From Litoditis marina (Eukaryota > Nematoda > Chromadorea > Rhabditida > Rhabditidae): a DNA stretch of 64,000 nt. Positions 35,101 through 46,595 of the stretch are shown here, piece by piece; position 1 is the stretch's first letter; each line of letters starts with the position of its first letter. The notes under the pieces were generated by a model that saw only the letters and a program-made list of their open reading frames with translations, was not told where the DNA came from and did not search any database. The position numbers and the translations under genes are program-made. The stretch lies in contig OZ038434.1 of assembly GCA_964036275.1 (NCBI GenBank), positions 39,021,279 to 39,085,278 on the forward strand, given 5' to 3'.

Positions 35101-38100
35101 GAATGAAACAAATTTCAAGAATCATCAAATGAAACACCGTACACTGTGTTAGAGAAATGCTAATACATTTCCAAATTGTCGCAAGACTCGTACATGTACG
35201 GGATATGAAGCCATATTTCGGGCCAATTCTACAACTAACCCGGTTTTTAGGTAACCTAACCCTTTTTCTGGTAACCTCTTTTTCAGGTTACCTTGTAGGT
35301 AACCTGAAAGTAACCTGAAACTAAAATCCGGTTACCGTTCAAACTAACGGTGAAAACCAAGTTTTGCGTTAGAAAAACAGGTAACCGGTTTTTCATTTTG
35401 GGTTACCAACCGGTTACCTACTGAGGTAACCTAAAAAATAGGTTACCAAAAAAGGGTTAGGTTACCTAAAAACCCGGTTAGATATAGAATTCACCCATAT
35501 TTCGTGCTTTTGTAGTTTGTTCCGTTGTTTTTCAGTCAGAATGGATGAATTACAGCGTGTGAGATCAAACTAAACCGAAGATTTGGTCATTATGTGATAT
35601 TTGCAGACCCTGGAAGAACTCATTTTTGTAGCGACGGACGATTCAGTGGAGAAAATTCTCAAGGAAGGGCTGGGAGGTTAGAACGATAATACTTCTATAA
35701 AGTTCACTAACTAAGTTATCGCAAAATTTTGAGAATTGTGCGGTGTGCGCTAAATGTATAACCTGCTTTCAAGAGAGTGTTCTTCAGACTACAAAGTACA
35801 AAAAATTGAGACATAGCTCGGGTCAGAGACAAACATAGTACAGTAACGTCTCAGACAAACTATGCCTTTAAAGGCAGACGAGAGACGATCTCTCCGACCG
35901 ATGAATTTTTTTTAATGAAGCGCGCTTTGAAGAACATGAATGAAAATTTGGTCTATTGAGATGTTGCGAATCGTTACTTTGAACTATTCTAGCGTTTATC
36001 TCAACTTCCATGCTGGAAAATGCTTTGCCTTTAAGGTAGCGTTCTGGAGGTTTCCGCCACAGAGGCGCGCGAGCTCCGCCTAAAACTGGAGCGAGCAAAT
36101 GTGAAATCGAGCAAGACGATGAACACTCTACCCGTACCAAACTCCGATTTGATGGTGGCTAGTTTCGTCAAAAGGTGGCTGAACGGAGATATGCGGGAGC
36201 GGTACGACGTAATGTAAGTTTTGAAAAAAGTTGGGTTGTACGGTATCGTGGATCATTCTTACATCTACATATTGTCAATATTACTCTTATACGGTCTGTA
36301 GAGGGGTAGAAATTTGTCTATGTTTTCGTTAGTTTTTAGTTTCAATATGTGTGGTTTATCCCTATTGACCTCAAGTTCAACATTTCCTCCAACCAACCTG
36401 ATGATAAGCTTGTGCCATATTGTGGATCACATGCAACACACACAGTTTCATCGACACACTACGTCTCATTAATATACAAGCTCTTTCATCAAGTATTTGC
36501 CACTTCGCGGTAAAGATGCGGGCTATACGGTTGCCCTAGCCCACTGTGTTTATATTTGTCGTTTTTCGGCCGAACTTTGTAAAATATGGTGTGCATGAAT
36601 TTCAAACTACAACTTCGCCCTGGTCATCAACTATTATTGTCTCAGAACTGTTTGAGACAACTCAATGCCATTTTAGGAAGCTCGCCCACCCCCGCGAAAT
36701 GCTCGAAAGGGAACATGCAGACTACAAGGCACAACGGGCTGCACAAATGCGTGAAAAGCGAAAAAGTGCGGAATACAGAGAGAGAGAGAGGGAGCGCAGG
36801 AAGGAAAGGTATAGTGTGCGCTATATCTATTCCGATGTGTTTGTAGTTCAATCCCGGCCCCTTGGACTGAAATTCGTGAACACCCGACCGACGAGCGGTT
36901 GTGCAGGCGAGAAGGGAAGTCAATAACATATCCGGCGGTAGTACCGCCGTCAGGGCCCTCTGCCCAGCGAGATCATTCGACGGCGCTAGTACTGCTGGAG
37001 TCGCGATTTTGGTTATTCTCCGGCGCGGCGCTTCAACCGGGAGAGTGTCTGAGTATGAGGTAGTGGCGACATCAATATAACCAAGATTAGCTCACTCCCC
37101 ATGTTTGTATTAATTATAAGGATACGATTCACGGTCACGTCATCGTAGATTACCCGGAAACGAGAATGTGCACCTTTCTCAATTCTCGAATGTATTATTG
37201 TTGTATTCAAGTATGTACTTGTGTGAACATCAGTGTACAGTTGTACACCTGACAATGTTTGTATATTGTAGCTTCTAGAACTTGATTATCCGGAACGGTT
37301 AGTTTGCAGACTAGCAAAGGTAATTTGAGTACGTTTTAAGATCGAGTATGAGTAAAGTAGAAGTATCTGTGGGTAAATAACACTATGACGTGTGTGTAAA
37401 CTGGAAACTGGATTGTGGTATTTTTCAGGAGACGATTTCAGAGAATATAATTCAATATTTTAAGTCTGAGTGCTTTGTTATACTATTGTGTACTTCATCA
37501 GCTTTGTTCCAAAGCTGCATTCTGTAGATGTTCGAAAATGTAAGTGTACAGATTGTGGTAATTTCTAGCTTGCGTGAACGAAGGAAAGATGAGGAGTTTC
37601 GAGAAAGAGAGAGGCAGAAAGATAGAGAGAGGTGAGTTTTTTGTCAAGAATCTCATTGGATTAGTGAATCGTTTTCATAAGAATCGCTTCGGTAAAAGGT
37701 TTCGTACTGTTTGATGTATTCGGTTACTGTGGTTTTGTTTGGTTACTGTTTTTGATTTGATTTGGTTACTTTTTGTTTACAGAGCGCGAAAAAGACGAGA
37801 AGATGAGGGGGTTCGAGAAAGAGAGAAGCAGAGAGATAGAGAAAGGTGAGTTTTTGGTTTCGGGAATCGTAGAGAATCGGGTAACCGTTTTCAAAAGAAC
37901 CACTCCGATGAAGGGTTACGTACTGATCGATGTGTTTGGTTACTGTAATGGTTTGTTTGGTTACTGTTTTGATTTCATTGGTTCTTTTTTTGTTTGCAGA
38001 GCGCGGAGAAGACGAGAAGATGGTGAGGTTCGAGAGAAAGAAAAGCAGAAAGATAGAGAGAGGTGAGTTTTTGTTCGGAGAATCGTATAGAATTAGTTAC

Positions 38101-40331
38101 CCGTTTTTATAGAAACCACCTTGGTACTGTTACGACTGATCGATGTACTTGGTTACTGTGTTGGTTCTGTTTGGTTACTGTTTTTGATTTCATTTGGTTC
38201 TTTTTTTGTTTGCAGAGCGCGGAAAAGACGAGAAGATGAAGGGGTTCGAGAGTTAGAGAGGCAGAGAGATAGAGAGAGGTGAGTTTTCGGTTTTGGGAAT
38301 CGTACAGCGCACAGGTACTTAGTTGACCGTTTTATAGAAATCACTTTGGTACAGTTTCTGCGATTAGCGAACTACAAAAGCGAGAGCATGCAGGTCAATG
38401 AGACCGCAGACAGGCTGAGACAGTCTGCGTCTCTCCGACCTGCACACTCTCTCGTCAAGGCCGCTACAAATTGGCTGGGAATTGTCTGAGAGTGTACATA
38501 GACATACACCAGTAAAGTTGTCCGAATAATCAGAAAAAATCGAAAAACGGACTACTTTTTTAGCCGAAAACAAGAAAATCGGTCTATTTGTGATGGAAAA
38601 ATCATAAATTTTTACTTGCTTACATCTAAAACGGACTACTTTTTGTCGCTTAGTCAGACCTTACTGGCCTCTGCACGTAAATCAGCTGCCTACTAAATTA
38701 ACTGTAAGCTGTCCACAACGTATTGACAAAACGAAAACTAGTGGGCCGTTTTTGATACAGGGTTCGATGTATTCGGTTATTGTGTTGGTTTTGATTTGGT
38801 TACTGTTCTGGTTTTAATTTGGTCACTTGATTTGTTATCAGAGCGCGTGCACGGAGGAATGATGAAGAGGTTCGAGAAAGAGCGAAGCTGAGAAATAGAG
38901 AGAGGTGAGTTTTTGTCACGGGAACCGTATGGTCATATTTCGAGTAACCACTTTATAGAATAGAATAGAATAGAATAGGTTCATTCGCGATTCAACACGT
39001 GACTTTCCATATTGTTGGATGTGGCACTCCGGTTGGAGAAATGGAGAACGAACATTTAGATGATGAAAGGGTATTATGACCCCGTTACGCGCTCATAATG
39101 ATTGATGCCTTATATGACTGACCGGTGATTGTACCTGTTTTTGTAGGAAAATAGTAATTGATACAGGTTAGGTACTGATACAACTTTGATACAGGTCTAG
39201 GTACTATTTGGTGTGTTGTGGTTTTTATTGGTTGTTTTGGTTCATATAGTCGTCGCCAACCAAAAGGCGGTTGGGTACTGTATATCTCACTTTCCGCTGT
39301 GTACGTACACATGTCTTCGATTCCAAAGCTTGCTTGTTATGTGCACTGATAGCGCAGTATTTAGCACCCTGCTACAAATATTTTGCTCGCAGGTTCGATT
39401 CCGGCGAGAGACAAAAGTTTAAAAACTTGGCACTCACTATACTTTGTTTGCAGAGCGCGAGAGCGACGAAAGGATGTGGAATATAGAAAACGAGAGAGCG
39501 AGCAGAGAAAGCAAAAGTGAGTCATTTATATGGCAGGTAGCTGAGATCTAGTTTGAGCATCAATCCTGGAATTGATGTTTTTCTGTTATTTCGAAACTTC
39601 GATTGAAAAACGATCAAACTACAACGATCATACACAGCAGAACCGAACAACACGAACTATTGAGGATTGCCAACAATCTGGACACAGCATGCAGTTATAA
39701 ATTTGATTCTCAAACTGTGTTTTGTAAACTTTGTTCAACTGATTCAAACTACAAATTTTACAGAAGGCTGCAAGAGAATATCGGAAATTTAGTTCGCAGT
39801 CTGTTTCCATCTGGTATCGATGTGAATGAAATCGGACTGTGAGTTTTTGAATGTTCAATAACTTCCGGAAAATAATTAGTTGAAGTTAAAACAATTTTGT
39901 TCAAAAAGTTTTCTTTTCAGTTCTAACAACTGTTATCAAGGAAAATTTGACTTTTATTCTGGTTCTAAATACCGAAATATACTGTCGTTGAAAGACCGAC
40001 AGCTTATGAATAACTTGCAAGTCAAAATATCCGGGGATTCGACAGTCCTACTGTAAGAGCATAAGATCTATCGTAAAATACTATCCGTCTCCCTTCTCCT
40101 GTACTACTAAAATTAAAGTATAGGGGTTGACCATAGCAGTTTTAGTTTGAACTAAATTTTTCAGCACTTATTGATTATTCAGCACTTATTGAGAATGAAT
40201 TTAATGGGAAGTATTCTTATGTCCACTTCATAAACCAAATTTCGTTCAGAATGGATTTCAATCCGGAGGAGCTTCTGGTCTCGAATGAACCGGAACAAAT
40301 CGTCGTCAATGTTCTAGTCGACCAAAAATGA
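32193..40331 (+). CDS. Gene C: 5'-shortened macro-like paralog with amplified 21-aa repeat exons (500 aa)
   Basis: Exons: 32193-32277, 33699-33836, 34239-34366, 34915-35019, 35607-35676, 36036-36213, 36677-36808, 37569-37631, 37783-37845, 38000-38062, 38216-38278, 38842-38904, 39454-39516, 39764-39838, 39921-40052, 40250-40331 (TGA). Macro-like pieces are ESIVSLQVDAIVNEVDINL, SSAGPSM, AIFHTSVP, NCYLNCLTLGE and LEELIFVATDD. The glycine-loop exon is only a broken relic. After LPVPNSDLMVASFVKR come the basic repeats: six consecutive 63-nt exons each give one 21-residue unit of the type ARKRREDEGVREREKQRDRER-minus-one. The C-terminal two exons are unlike those of A or B. The start is the first in-frame ATG; no acidic N-terminus was found upstream, so the gene is either 5'-truncated or uses this start. 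The frame is open across the chosen exons. Confidence 0.75.
32405..32580. repeat. Foldback of the AGTTGTCCGAA / CCAGTAAGGTCTGAC family
   Basis: AAGCTGTCCGAATAGTCAG at the left and GTCAGACCTTACTGGTGTA at the right enclose ACGGATTAC-type arms. It lies in intron 1 of gene C. Confidence 0.75.
32983..33010 (+). pseudogene. Relic of the macro glycine-loop exon in gene C
   Basis: The bases preceding 33010 read GTAGTCTCCGGAGCAGGTCTATACG and align with gene B exon 19040-19069 (GSGLYG in B, SGAGLYG here). From the only nearby acceptor (AAAAG before ATTGG) the exon is 29 nt rather than 30, so it enters out of frame and meets TAG. The hAT-like copy 3 begins 4 bp downstream, in the donor region. Skipping it keeps the frame of gene C. 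Confidence 0.7.
33014..33552. mobile_element. hAT-like foldback filled with TTTTCGAG simple repeat, copy 3
   Basis: The ends are TAGGGTTGTTAA and TTAACAACCCTA, flanked on both sides by ATACGGTG (33006-33013 and 33553-33560), an exact 8-bp duplication. It is inserted at the donor of the relic glycine-loop exon of gene C, so part of that exon end is duplicated. Confidence 0.93.
34450..34620. repeat. Dispersed repeat (GATGAGACC ... AGTCTGCGTC ... ACCTG.ACGCTCTC)
   Basis: This copy shares GAGACAGTCTGCGTCT and a GACCTG.AC.CTCTCTCGTC tail with 38365-38500, and with an inverted copy at 62925-63060. It is in a gene C intron. Confidence 0.65.
35222..35485. repeat. GTAACC/GGTTAC foldback, best copy
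   Basis: The left end CTAACCCGGTTTTTAGGTAA and the right end TTACCTAAAAACCCGGTTAG are exact reverse complements. The inner arms repeat GGTTACC/GGTAACC, and the copy is 264 bp long. It lies between two macro exons of gene C. Confidence 0.9.
38506..38665. repeat. Foldback of the AGTTGTCCGAA / CCAGTAAGGTCTGAC family
   Basis: The ends are ACACCAGTAAAGTTGTCCGA and GTCAGACCTTACTGG, with AACGGACTACTTTTT on both arms. It lies within the repeat-exon part of gene C. Confidence 0.8.
38940..39150. repeat. Dispersed repeat with GAATA run and GATTCAACACGTGACTTTCC
   Basis: A TAGAATAGAATAGAATAG run is followed by a segment that matches, inverted, 61374-61575. Its far end (GACCGGTGATTGTACCTG) matches, inverted, 57020-57060. 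A diverged relative is at 9840-9960 (GTGGTTTTCCACATTGGTAT). Confidence 0.75.
39255..39440 (+). mobile_element. tRNA-derived SINE-like element
   Basis: A head region GGGTACTGTATATCTCACTT is followed by box A-like ATAGCGCAGTATTTAGCAC (about 39348) and box B-like GGTTCGATTCC (39392). The element is nearly the same, inverted, at 62705-62895. It lies just 5' of the last repeat exon of the gene C cassette. Confidence 0.75.
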
Positions 40332-41176
40332 GTCTTTGTATAGTCCTCTTCATTCCTACCTTGACTTTTACCATAACGTTACAGAACTTTCTCTGCGTTC
40401 TAATTACGTTAATCTGAAAGTTTTACGTTTTCTCGCATGGATTTCTGATCTCTTATCACAGCATAGGAAAATATGCATTTACGTAGTGGATTGTTGTTAT
40501 ATGTATTCCCACCCAAACCTCATGATGTTCAGGGGTTTTCGTCCAATTTCGTGTTGTTTCAATTACCAACTTATACACATTATCGAATTTTTTTGCTAAT
40601 AAACTGCCGTGCTAAATGCATTTTGATTATTATCATCAATTTATGATGTTGTGCATGTTATAGCCGTTATTGCTTGTTGCGCAGTTGATTAATACAATTT
40701 TGAAGCCCTCAATTTTTATTTGGAAATATGAAAACGAAAAAGTACAAAGAACGAATGAAAACTTAACTTTTCTGAATTTTTAGGAATTGAGGAATGGAAT
40801 GATATATTTATTCGCGATTCTGCAGATGTTTATTACATACAAAATCTGTTATCGCTATCGCATTACTTCATAATATCATTGGGAAGTTGAGGGAACGATT
40901 CTGAAAGAAACAAATTGATTGCGGAATGCGAAAAATCAATACATTCAACTCATTAGTTACATGTCTATGTCGTTCAATTAACATATTCTGAGCATGAACA
41001 ATTCTGGAAAATAGACGTGTGGTAAATCTTTTTTCTTTACATTTTTCGTTTTTGGTATTTTTGATCTATATTCTTCCACACTGAAGACCGAAAAAATATA
41101 TTCCCGACACAGCTTTGAAAACTCAAAACTTTAATACAAAACAGTTGTTAAAAATTATAACAATAACAATAATGAA
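40332..41176. other. Convergent spacer between gene C and the membrane-protein gene
   Basis: No gene is seen. A repeat at about 40795-40925 (TTTATTCGCGATTCTGCAGATG, then GTTATCGCTATCGCATTACTTCAT) recurs at 46185-46310. Confidence 0.5.
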
Positions 41177-44100
41177 TCAATAATCGGAATAGATCAAATA
41201 AAACTCACATTCGATCTGTGTTTTCCTAGTGATCATGGCCGACTGCATAGTGCTGCCCCATTCGCTTTTGAAGGCGTTCACAGTGTCCAAATCGTTTTCG
41301 GGTCGAATCAGGAGATCACGGTATTTTGATGCATTGTTCGTGGATTCCGACTCTCTTGGAACTTCCGTCGTTTTTTGGTTGTCGTTGTCAGAACTTTTCG
41401 TCTGAAAATAAGTGAATCTGATGAAACTATAGTACTCAACAAATGGCAGGTTTGTCAAGTTTTCAAGTCAAGTCGAGTCAAGCCATTGTCAAGTCACTGT
41501 TCTCCATGTGTCATATGTCAATTGAGTATAACAAAAATTAAGTGAAATGAAATGAGCGTAAAACTGTACGAACTTTGGGAAGGTTCGATTCCAATCACAC
41601 ATTAAGCAAGTTGGAAGAACCGCGAATGCTACGGTGTGTCAAATGCATGAACATGGGCTGAGTTCTGTGAGCTACGAAAATGATGGAAATGAAAAGATGA
41701 ACTCCGTACGAAAACCGGAAATTTAGCCTGTTACAGTAAGACGATTATTCATGCAAGTTATTGTGAAATCTACAAACAGTTCTTGCCTTCTGCAAACTTG
41801 GAATAGAATACTAGAATAGCTTACCTCAACTTCTCCACTCTTCTTATTACTCTTCTTTTTTCTTCTTTTTAGAATGATGAATACCGCTACCGCCACCGCA
41901 ATAAGAACGAGCACCACTACAGCTGCAATACCACCAATTACCACTGTGGAGAGCGGTTCGGAAGGAGGGGGAGAGGCGTCTAGGGAGTTTAAGGCTGCGG
42001 TTGGTGGAACTTCCGTTGTTGTTGTGGTGGTGGTGGTGGTGGTTGGATTGAGCCGGTATCCTTCTTGGATCAATTCTTTTTTCCTGGTCTCATTCGGAAA
42101 CATCCTAAGATAGGTACAAACTAAGACAGATAGCAACTGAACGACAGTAGACGTACACGACGTACTCCACGATTTCCCACATGACAAACTCCACATAGGA
42201 ACTTCTAGCCGACAGTTAAGACACTGGTAGAACGGTAGTAATAGTTAAACTGTGGTGATATGGTCGTAAACGTCCCGCGATTTAGTAGTAAACTTCTGGT
42301 AACGTTGAATGACGATTACTACCAGTAAATCGGTTATATATCTCAAGTAACTCCAAAACTGAACTAGATATCTAATACCAGATGTGATACCTACACTAGA
42401 TACGGATGTCTGGGAGACTGCTCTGCAGGCTTCTGGCTGTTTTTGGTTTAATTACCCAAGTTTGAGGTACTTTTCACCTCTTATGCGAGCTCAGTATTTA
42501 GTACGTGGGGACTAGATACTAGAAGGGCCATAAAAGGATAATTGAATTTTGTTTTATAAAATAAATAATTTATTAAGTGTTTTATATTCGATAATTCGAA
42601 ATAATTGTACTGCTGTTTTACTGCAGTTGAACTACAGCTTTACTGGCGTTTTACTGCAGTAGCGACACCGTACGACTACCGTTTTACGGCTAGCGATACT
42701 GCAGTAACACTACCAGTAAGACGGTGGTAGTACGGTGTCGCTACTGTAGTAGAACGCCGGTTTTATCTTTACAGTGCACCCAGCACAGCGTTTCTCCATG
42801 TAGTTGAGAATAACTACGGAGCAAATAACTGGATCTAAGCACGTAAACTACACGCAGATTCGAAGCTTTTACTTAACACGTCTGCGTCTTCCTTGCTAAA
42901 TTACTAGACGTAAAAATACTGAAAATAAACGTAGGCTGTAAATACCTTCTGCGGTCATGAAAACATACCACGCGTTAGCTACCTTGAATTCGTCCAACTG
43001 TGATGTTGATGCATCGTATTCTGCTTTTCCATGGGCTGTAAAACAATAACATTCAGCAGTTCTATCTACAGTTCCATAACTCGTTTTTCCTGTGATAGTT
43101 CGCCAGTTGTGCCACAAATTTCTTGAACATTTCCACGAGGAGAGTAACAACCAATCAGATAATTCCAAACTTTCATGATTGTGATTTAAAATATAGTCCT
43201 CGCCAATCCCACCGAGACCTCGGCAACGTGTCAACTAAATTTCTAGGCGGAATTTCCCCGTGTTAGTGTTTTCCAAAACAGTGAAATTTTTTCTGTGCGG
43301 CAAATAATCTTCCTTACTACACGTAGGTAAAAATTCTTTTCATAAAACCTGTTATTTCTATGAAATATATTCATTCGAAGTTTCATTGGCACGCTGCCAA
43401 AGTCTCAGTGGGAATGAAACAAACTATACACCGCGGTATTCAGCTGTTCGGTTTAATTTGTCTTAGTAAAAAAGTGATGGAAAAGACACAACTTGATTGA
43501 TAATCTGAGAGTTTTTAAATTGAACTTACTTCCAACGTCCAGACCTGAATATTTCTAAAATAAAACCTGATGTTTCGATAACTCACTTGAATCTTTGTAA
43601 AGGTGCTCGATTGTAGAAATTATGTTCCTGTGGGAAGATCCGGATGCCCTGAAACATAAACAAAGTCATTCTGATGCTGCTATCATTTCTCAAGAATAGA
43701 AGTGCCCATGATAACTGACGTGTTTTTAAAAATTCCTAGCAGCTGAGCTAAAGACCTATCCATCTCTTTCTACCTACTCTACTCTCTCCTTCTCTTTACA
43801 TACTAAAATACTCAAGCGACTACTTCTCTCCTCCTTCTTTCTCATTCTCTTTTTCACTTATTATCCTTCATTCTATCTTTCTCACAATATGCTACTTTCA
43901 AAGAAAAAATGGGTAAGTAAGTAACTTCTGGAAAGTGAAAAGTAGTAGTGGAGTTCACGAAAAAACTAACTTGTCCGTTTTGTTTGCTGCAATCTGCCTA
44001 TTCAGTGACTTGATCAGGGTCTCCTGTAAGATAGAACTTGAAAAAAAGTCGAAAATGGTTACGAGTCGGGAAATAGAAATACTAGTTTTAATTTAACATT

Positions 44101-45396
44101 ATCAACGCACGTAGAGTACGCCAGTAACTGAGTTGCAGCCGAAAAAAGGACAAACACAGGTGGCATACTTCTTATAGAAAGTGCAAGACTCGTCGCTGTT
44201 CTGAAAGCAAAGATAAGAACACTTTCCAATAGAAAAAAATATACACTTTTATAGATATGAATAAGTAAAAAGGTAACCACCGCCATCTATGGAGTATGCA
44301 TGCAGAGGTGCAACTTTCTGGTTGAAAAATTGAATAGTGAAACTGTTTGCGAAAATGTGAACAGTTAATCAAAAAAAGCGACTCTTCTTGAGAGATATGT
44401 CGTCATGACTTATTAGGATATTCATTACAACAACTTTCACAGTGTGGTAGGTGAAAGTAGCCATTTCTAAGCTAAAATGAAAAAAAGTGGGGGGGGGGGT
44501 GTAGATTGTTTTCCGGTAACATTAGAAATTGCACTATAACCCTGAGTATGAATAACAAAAAAAAACCAACATCGTTCTCGACTTTAATGGCAACGAATTT
44601 GACTGTCTTTGAAGGATTGAGAATAAAATTGCTCCAAGTAATATTAAACCCGCACTTCATGTCGGTCATTTCCTGAAAACGTTCTATAGACCATTGAAAT
44701 TTTGAAAAACACAGAACAAAACGTTCAGTTTGATGGTCCAACATTTGAACTAGAGAGAAAATACCGAAGTGAATTTGTAGTGACGAGTGAGAATTTGTTT
44801 CTCAGTTCTAAACTCACGGTCAAAAAGGAAAAGTTATGGTACGGGAACAAACTCAAACCTTGAGAGTCCCAGATTCAGGAATATTGTGAATAGTTGAAAT
44901 CTGTTCCCATGTCCATGTTGCAGCATCAAATTTCGTCATATCCCTCCTCCACGTGAAATGCGTATCTCCTACAAGACACCTGTTGCGATCCACACCCAAC
45001 ACGCCAATGACCAACATAGAGAGCGACCAGCGAACCTGAGAAGATGTAAGGTGCAATCTTCCATCACAAACCTCAATGCAAATTGAATTTTCAAAACACT
45101 CAAATGAAAAAGCACCAAACTACCTTAGTATGTTATTCAACCAATGAGCTAGAAATGTCTGTCATATTCTGCCAAATAAGTAATTAGTTAAAATGGTCCG
45201 ATCTTCTTTACTTTCGGAGTACGGAGGAGCACCAATAACATATTATCTGCGAATAAAACTGCAACAAAGTGTGGGAGTTCAAACTACAATGAATTAACAT
45301 AGAGTGCTCTGAACGACCCCGAACCCATTTTCTAAAGAGGATCTAAGCAATTACCATGACCGTAAAAAGTGTCAAACTCACAATGGAAGTCGACAT
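41177..45396 (-). CDS. Gene D: predicted type I single-pass membrane protein (365 aa)
   Basis: Exons in transcript order: 45396-45355, 45035-44859, 44672-44571, 44200-44111, 44023-43971, 43648-43587, 43035-42969, 42104-41825, 41401-41177 (TGA). Junction phases agree from start to stop. The first exon reads MSTSIVSLTLFTVM, a signal-peptide-like start. The outer part, about 220 residues, has Cys-rich CTFYKKYATCVCPFFGC and N-glycosylation-type NIT and NKT sites. A (Thr)10 run and Pro-rich stalk lead into the membrane segment VVIGGIAAVVVLVLIAVAVA, followed by the stop-transfer RRKKKSNKK and a polar tail of about 80 residues. I do not recognise a named extracellular domain. A core transposon copy sits in the intron before the membrane exon. 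A donor-like GTGAGT near 41210 could extend the 3' end. A paralogous membrane exon is at 52169-52364. Confidence 0.7.
42193..42776. mobile_element. Core transposon of 24172-24757, inverted copy
   Basis: Read backwards, this matches the gene B intron copy along its length, from CACTGTAAAGATAAAAC to GTTAAGACACTGGTAGAACG and AGAAGTTCCTATGT. It lacks the outer TACGTATGCTAGAAG ends, so those belong to a separate element around copy 1. Confidence 0.88.
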
Positions 45397-46595
45397 GGTG
45401 GCGTTTTCCCTATTGAAGATGGAGGTCCCCAGTTTCCACGAAGAATGAAGTCGAAATGAAGGATATGTGCGCGCACAACGCTTTTATAGTTCACGTTTTT
45501 GCTCTGAAACCGTGCTTCCGGTTTTGTTTTAAAGGACAATTTACAGGATTTTCCAAGTCTATTTTCATTTCAACCCGTTTTTGATTCGAGTTTGACGAGT
45601 TATTGCATGCAAGGCTAACAAAAACGAGACAATATGGTTTACCTGTATGAGAAAGTGTTCACGATTCCGTTTCAAAGAAGAGTTTACAGGATTTCCAACT
45701 CGTTTTTCAGTCTAACCGGTTTTCCAGAAATTAAGTTTGGCGAGTTATTTCATTTCAAGTTTGGGTTTCCCGTATGAAAACGTTCTCCAGAACAGGTTTG
45801 AACGGACAGTTACCGAGTATTCCAAGTTCCTTTCTATCTCAACCAGTTGAAGACTTCTCTTTGCAAAGCTATACTTTCTATTTTCAACTTTGAAACTGAA
45901 TTCAAAACTGCAAACGAATGAAAAACACGTTGATACACAACTTTTTGTTCCAAAATTTTCGAGTGCACTATAGAGTTAGGATATAGGTGAGCTAAAAACA
46001 TAGAATTAATGTCCGTTGAAATGGTTGGAAACATCTCACAACTCAGCAGATATTACGAGAAGCGCTCCAAAACTCATCAAGAGCAAACTACAAACACAGC
46101 AAAATGATCGTGTGACCGGGACAAACAAAAATCAGCTTTTTTATAACCAATAACAAACGATCTAACAAACAAAAGTAGTTAAATAGAATATTTTAATCGC
46201 GATTTAGCAGATGTTCATTGCACACAAAACACGTTATCGCTTTCGCATTACTTCATCACATCTCTATTTGCGGAGTTGAGGTATCGATTTTGAAACAGAT
46301 TTATTCGCGAATCTGACAATCGATACGTAACTTAGTAAAACATCGATATTGTTCAGAGTTGTTCTACTTAATATTAATTTGAGCTCAGATGAAATCAGAG
46401 CATAATCCAGAAATATTTCTTTGAAATGTCTGGTTATCGAACCTATACTCATTGTTTTGGTAATTGTTTGTAGCATGGAGAGAATGGAGCGAACACAGAT
46501 GAAAAGAGAGAAACAAGCAAGCGAGTTGAGAAAAACTATCTCGAATCGCACAAAAACAAACAGTTTCATTCAACATGCCTCTTAACACTGTCTCT
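45397..46595. other. Spacer between gene D and the aminotransferase
   Basis: It presumably contains the promoter of gene D. Two related AT-rich blocks near 45530-45680 and 45660-45830 (TTTACAGGATTTTCCAAGTC.. and TTTACAGGATTTCCAACTCG..) look like a diverged tandem duplication. The repeat 46185-46310 matches 40795-40925. Confidence 0.5.

Larger units (their letters stand above)
37569..39516 (+). repeat. Amplified exon cassette: six 63-nt exons in gene C
   Basis: Exons at 37569, 37783, 38000, 38216, 38842 and 39454 are all exactly 63 nt (1 + 60 + 2). Five begin with the same AGCGCG, and several share AGACGAGAAGATGAGGNGGT. The introns of the first four copies are alike (GGTTACTG..TTGATTT..TTTGGTT..TTTGTTTGCAG), and unit starts are 214-217 bp apart. 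This indicates tandem duplication of an exon plus its intron. The later two units are spread apart by repeat insertions, including one SINE-like copy. Confidence 0.93.

Noticed and set aside
41874..42113. Plus-strand frame with a Val run
   Set aside because: It is the antisense of the poly-Thr and membrane segment of gene D.
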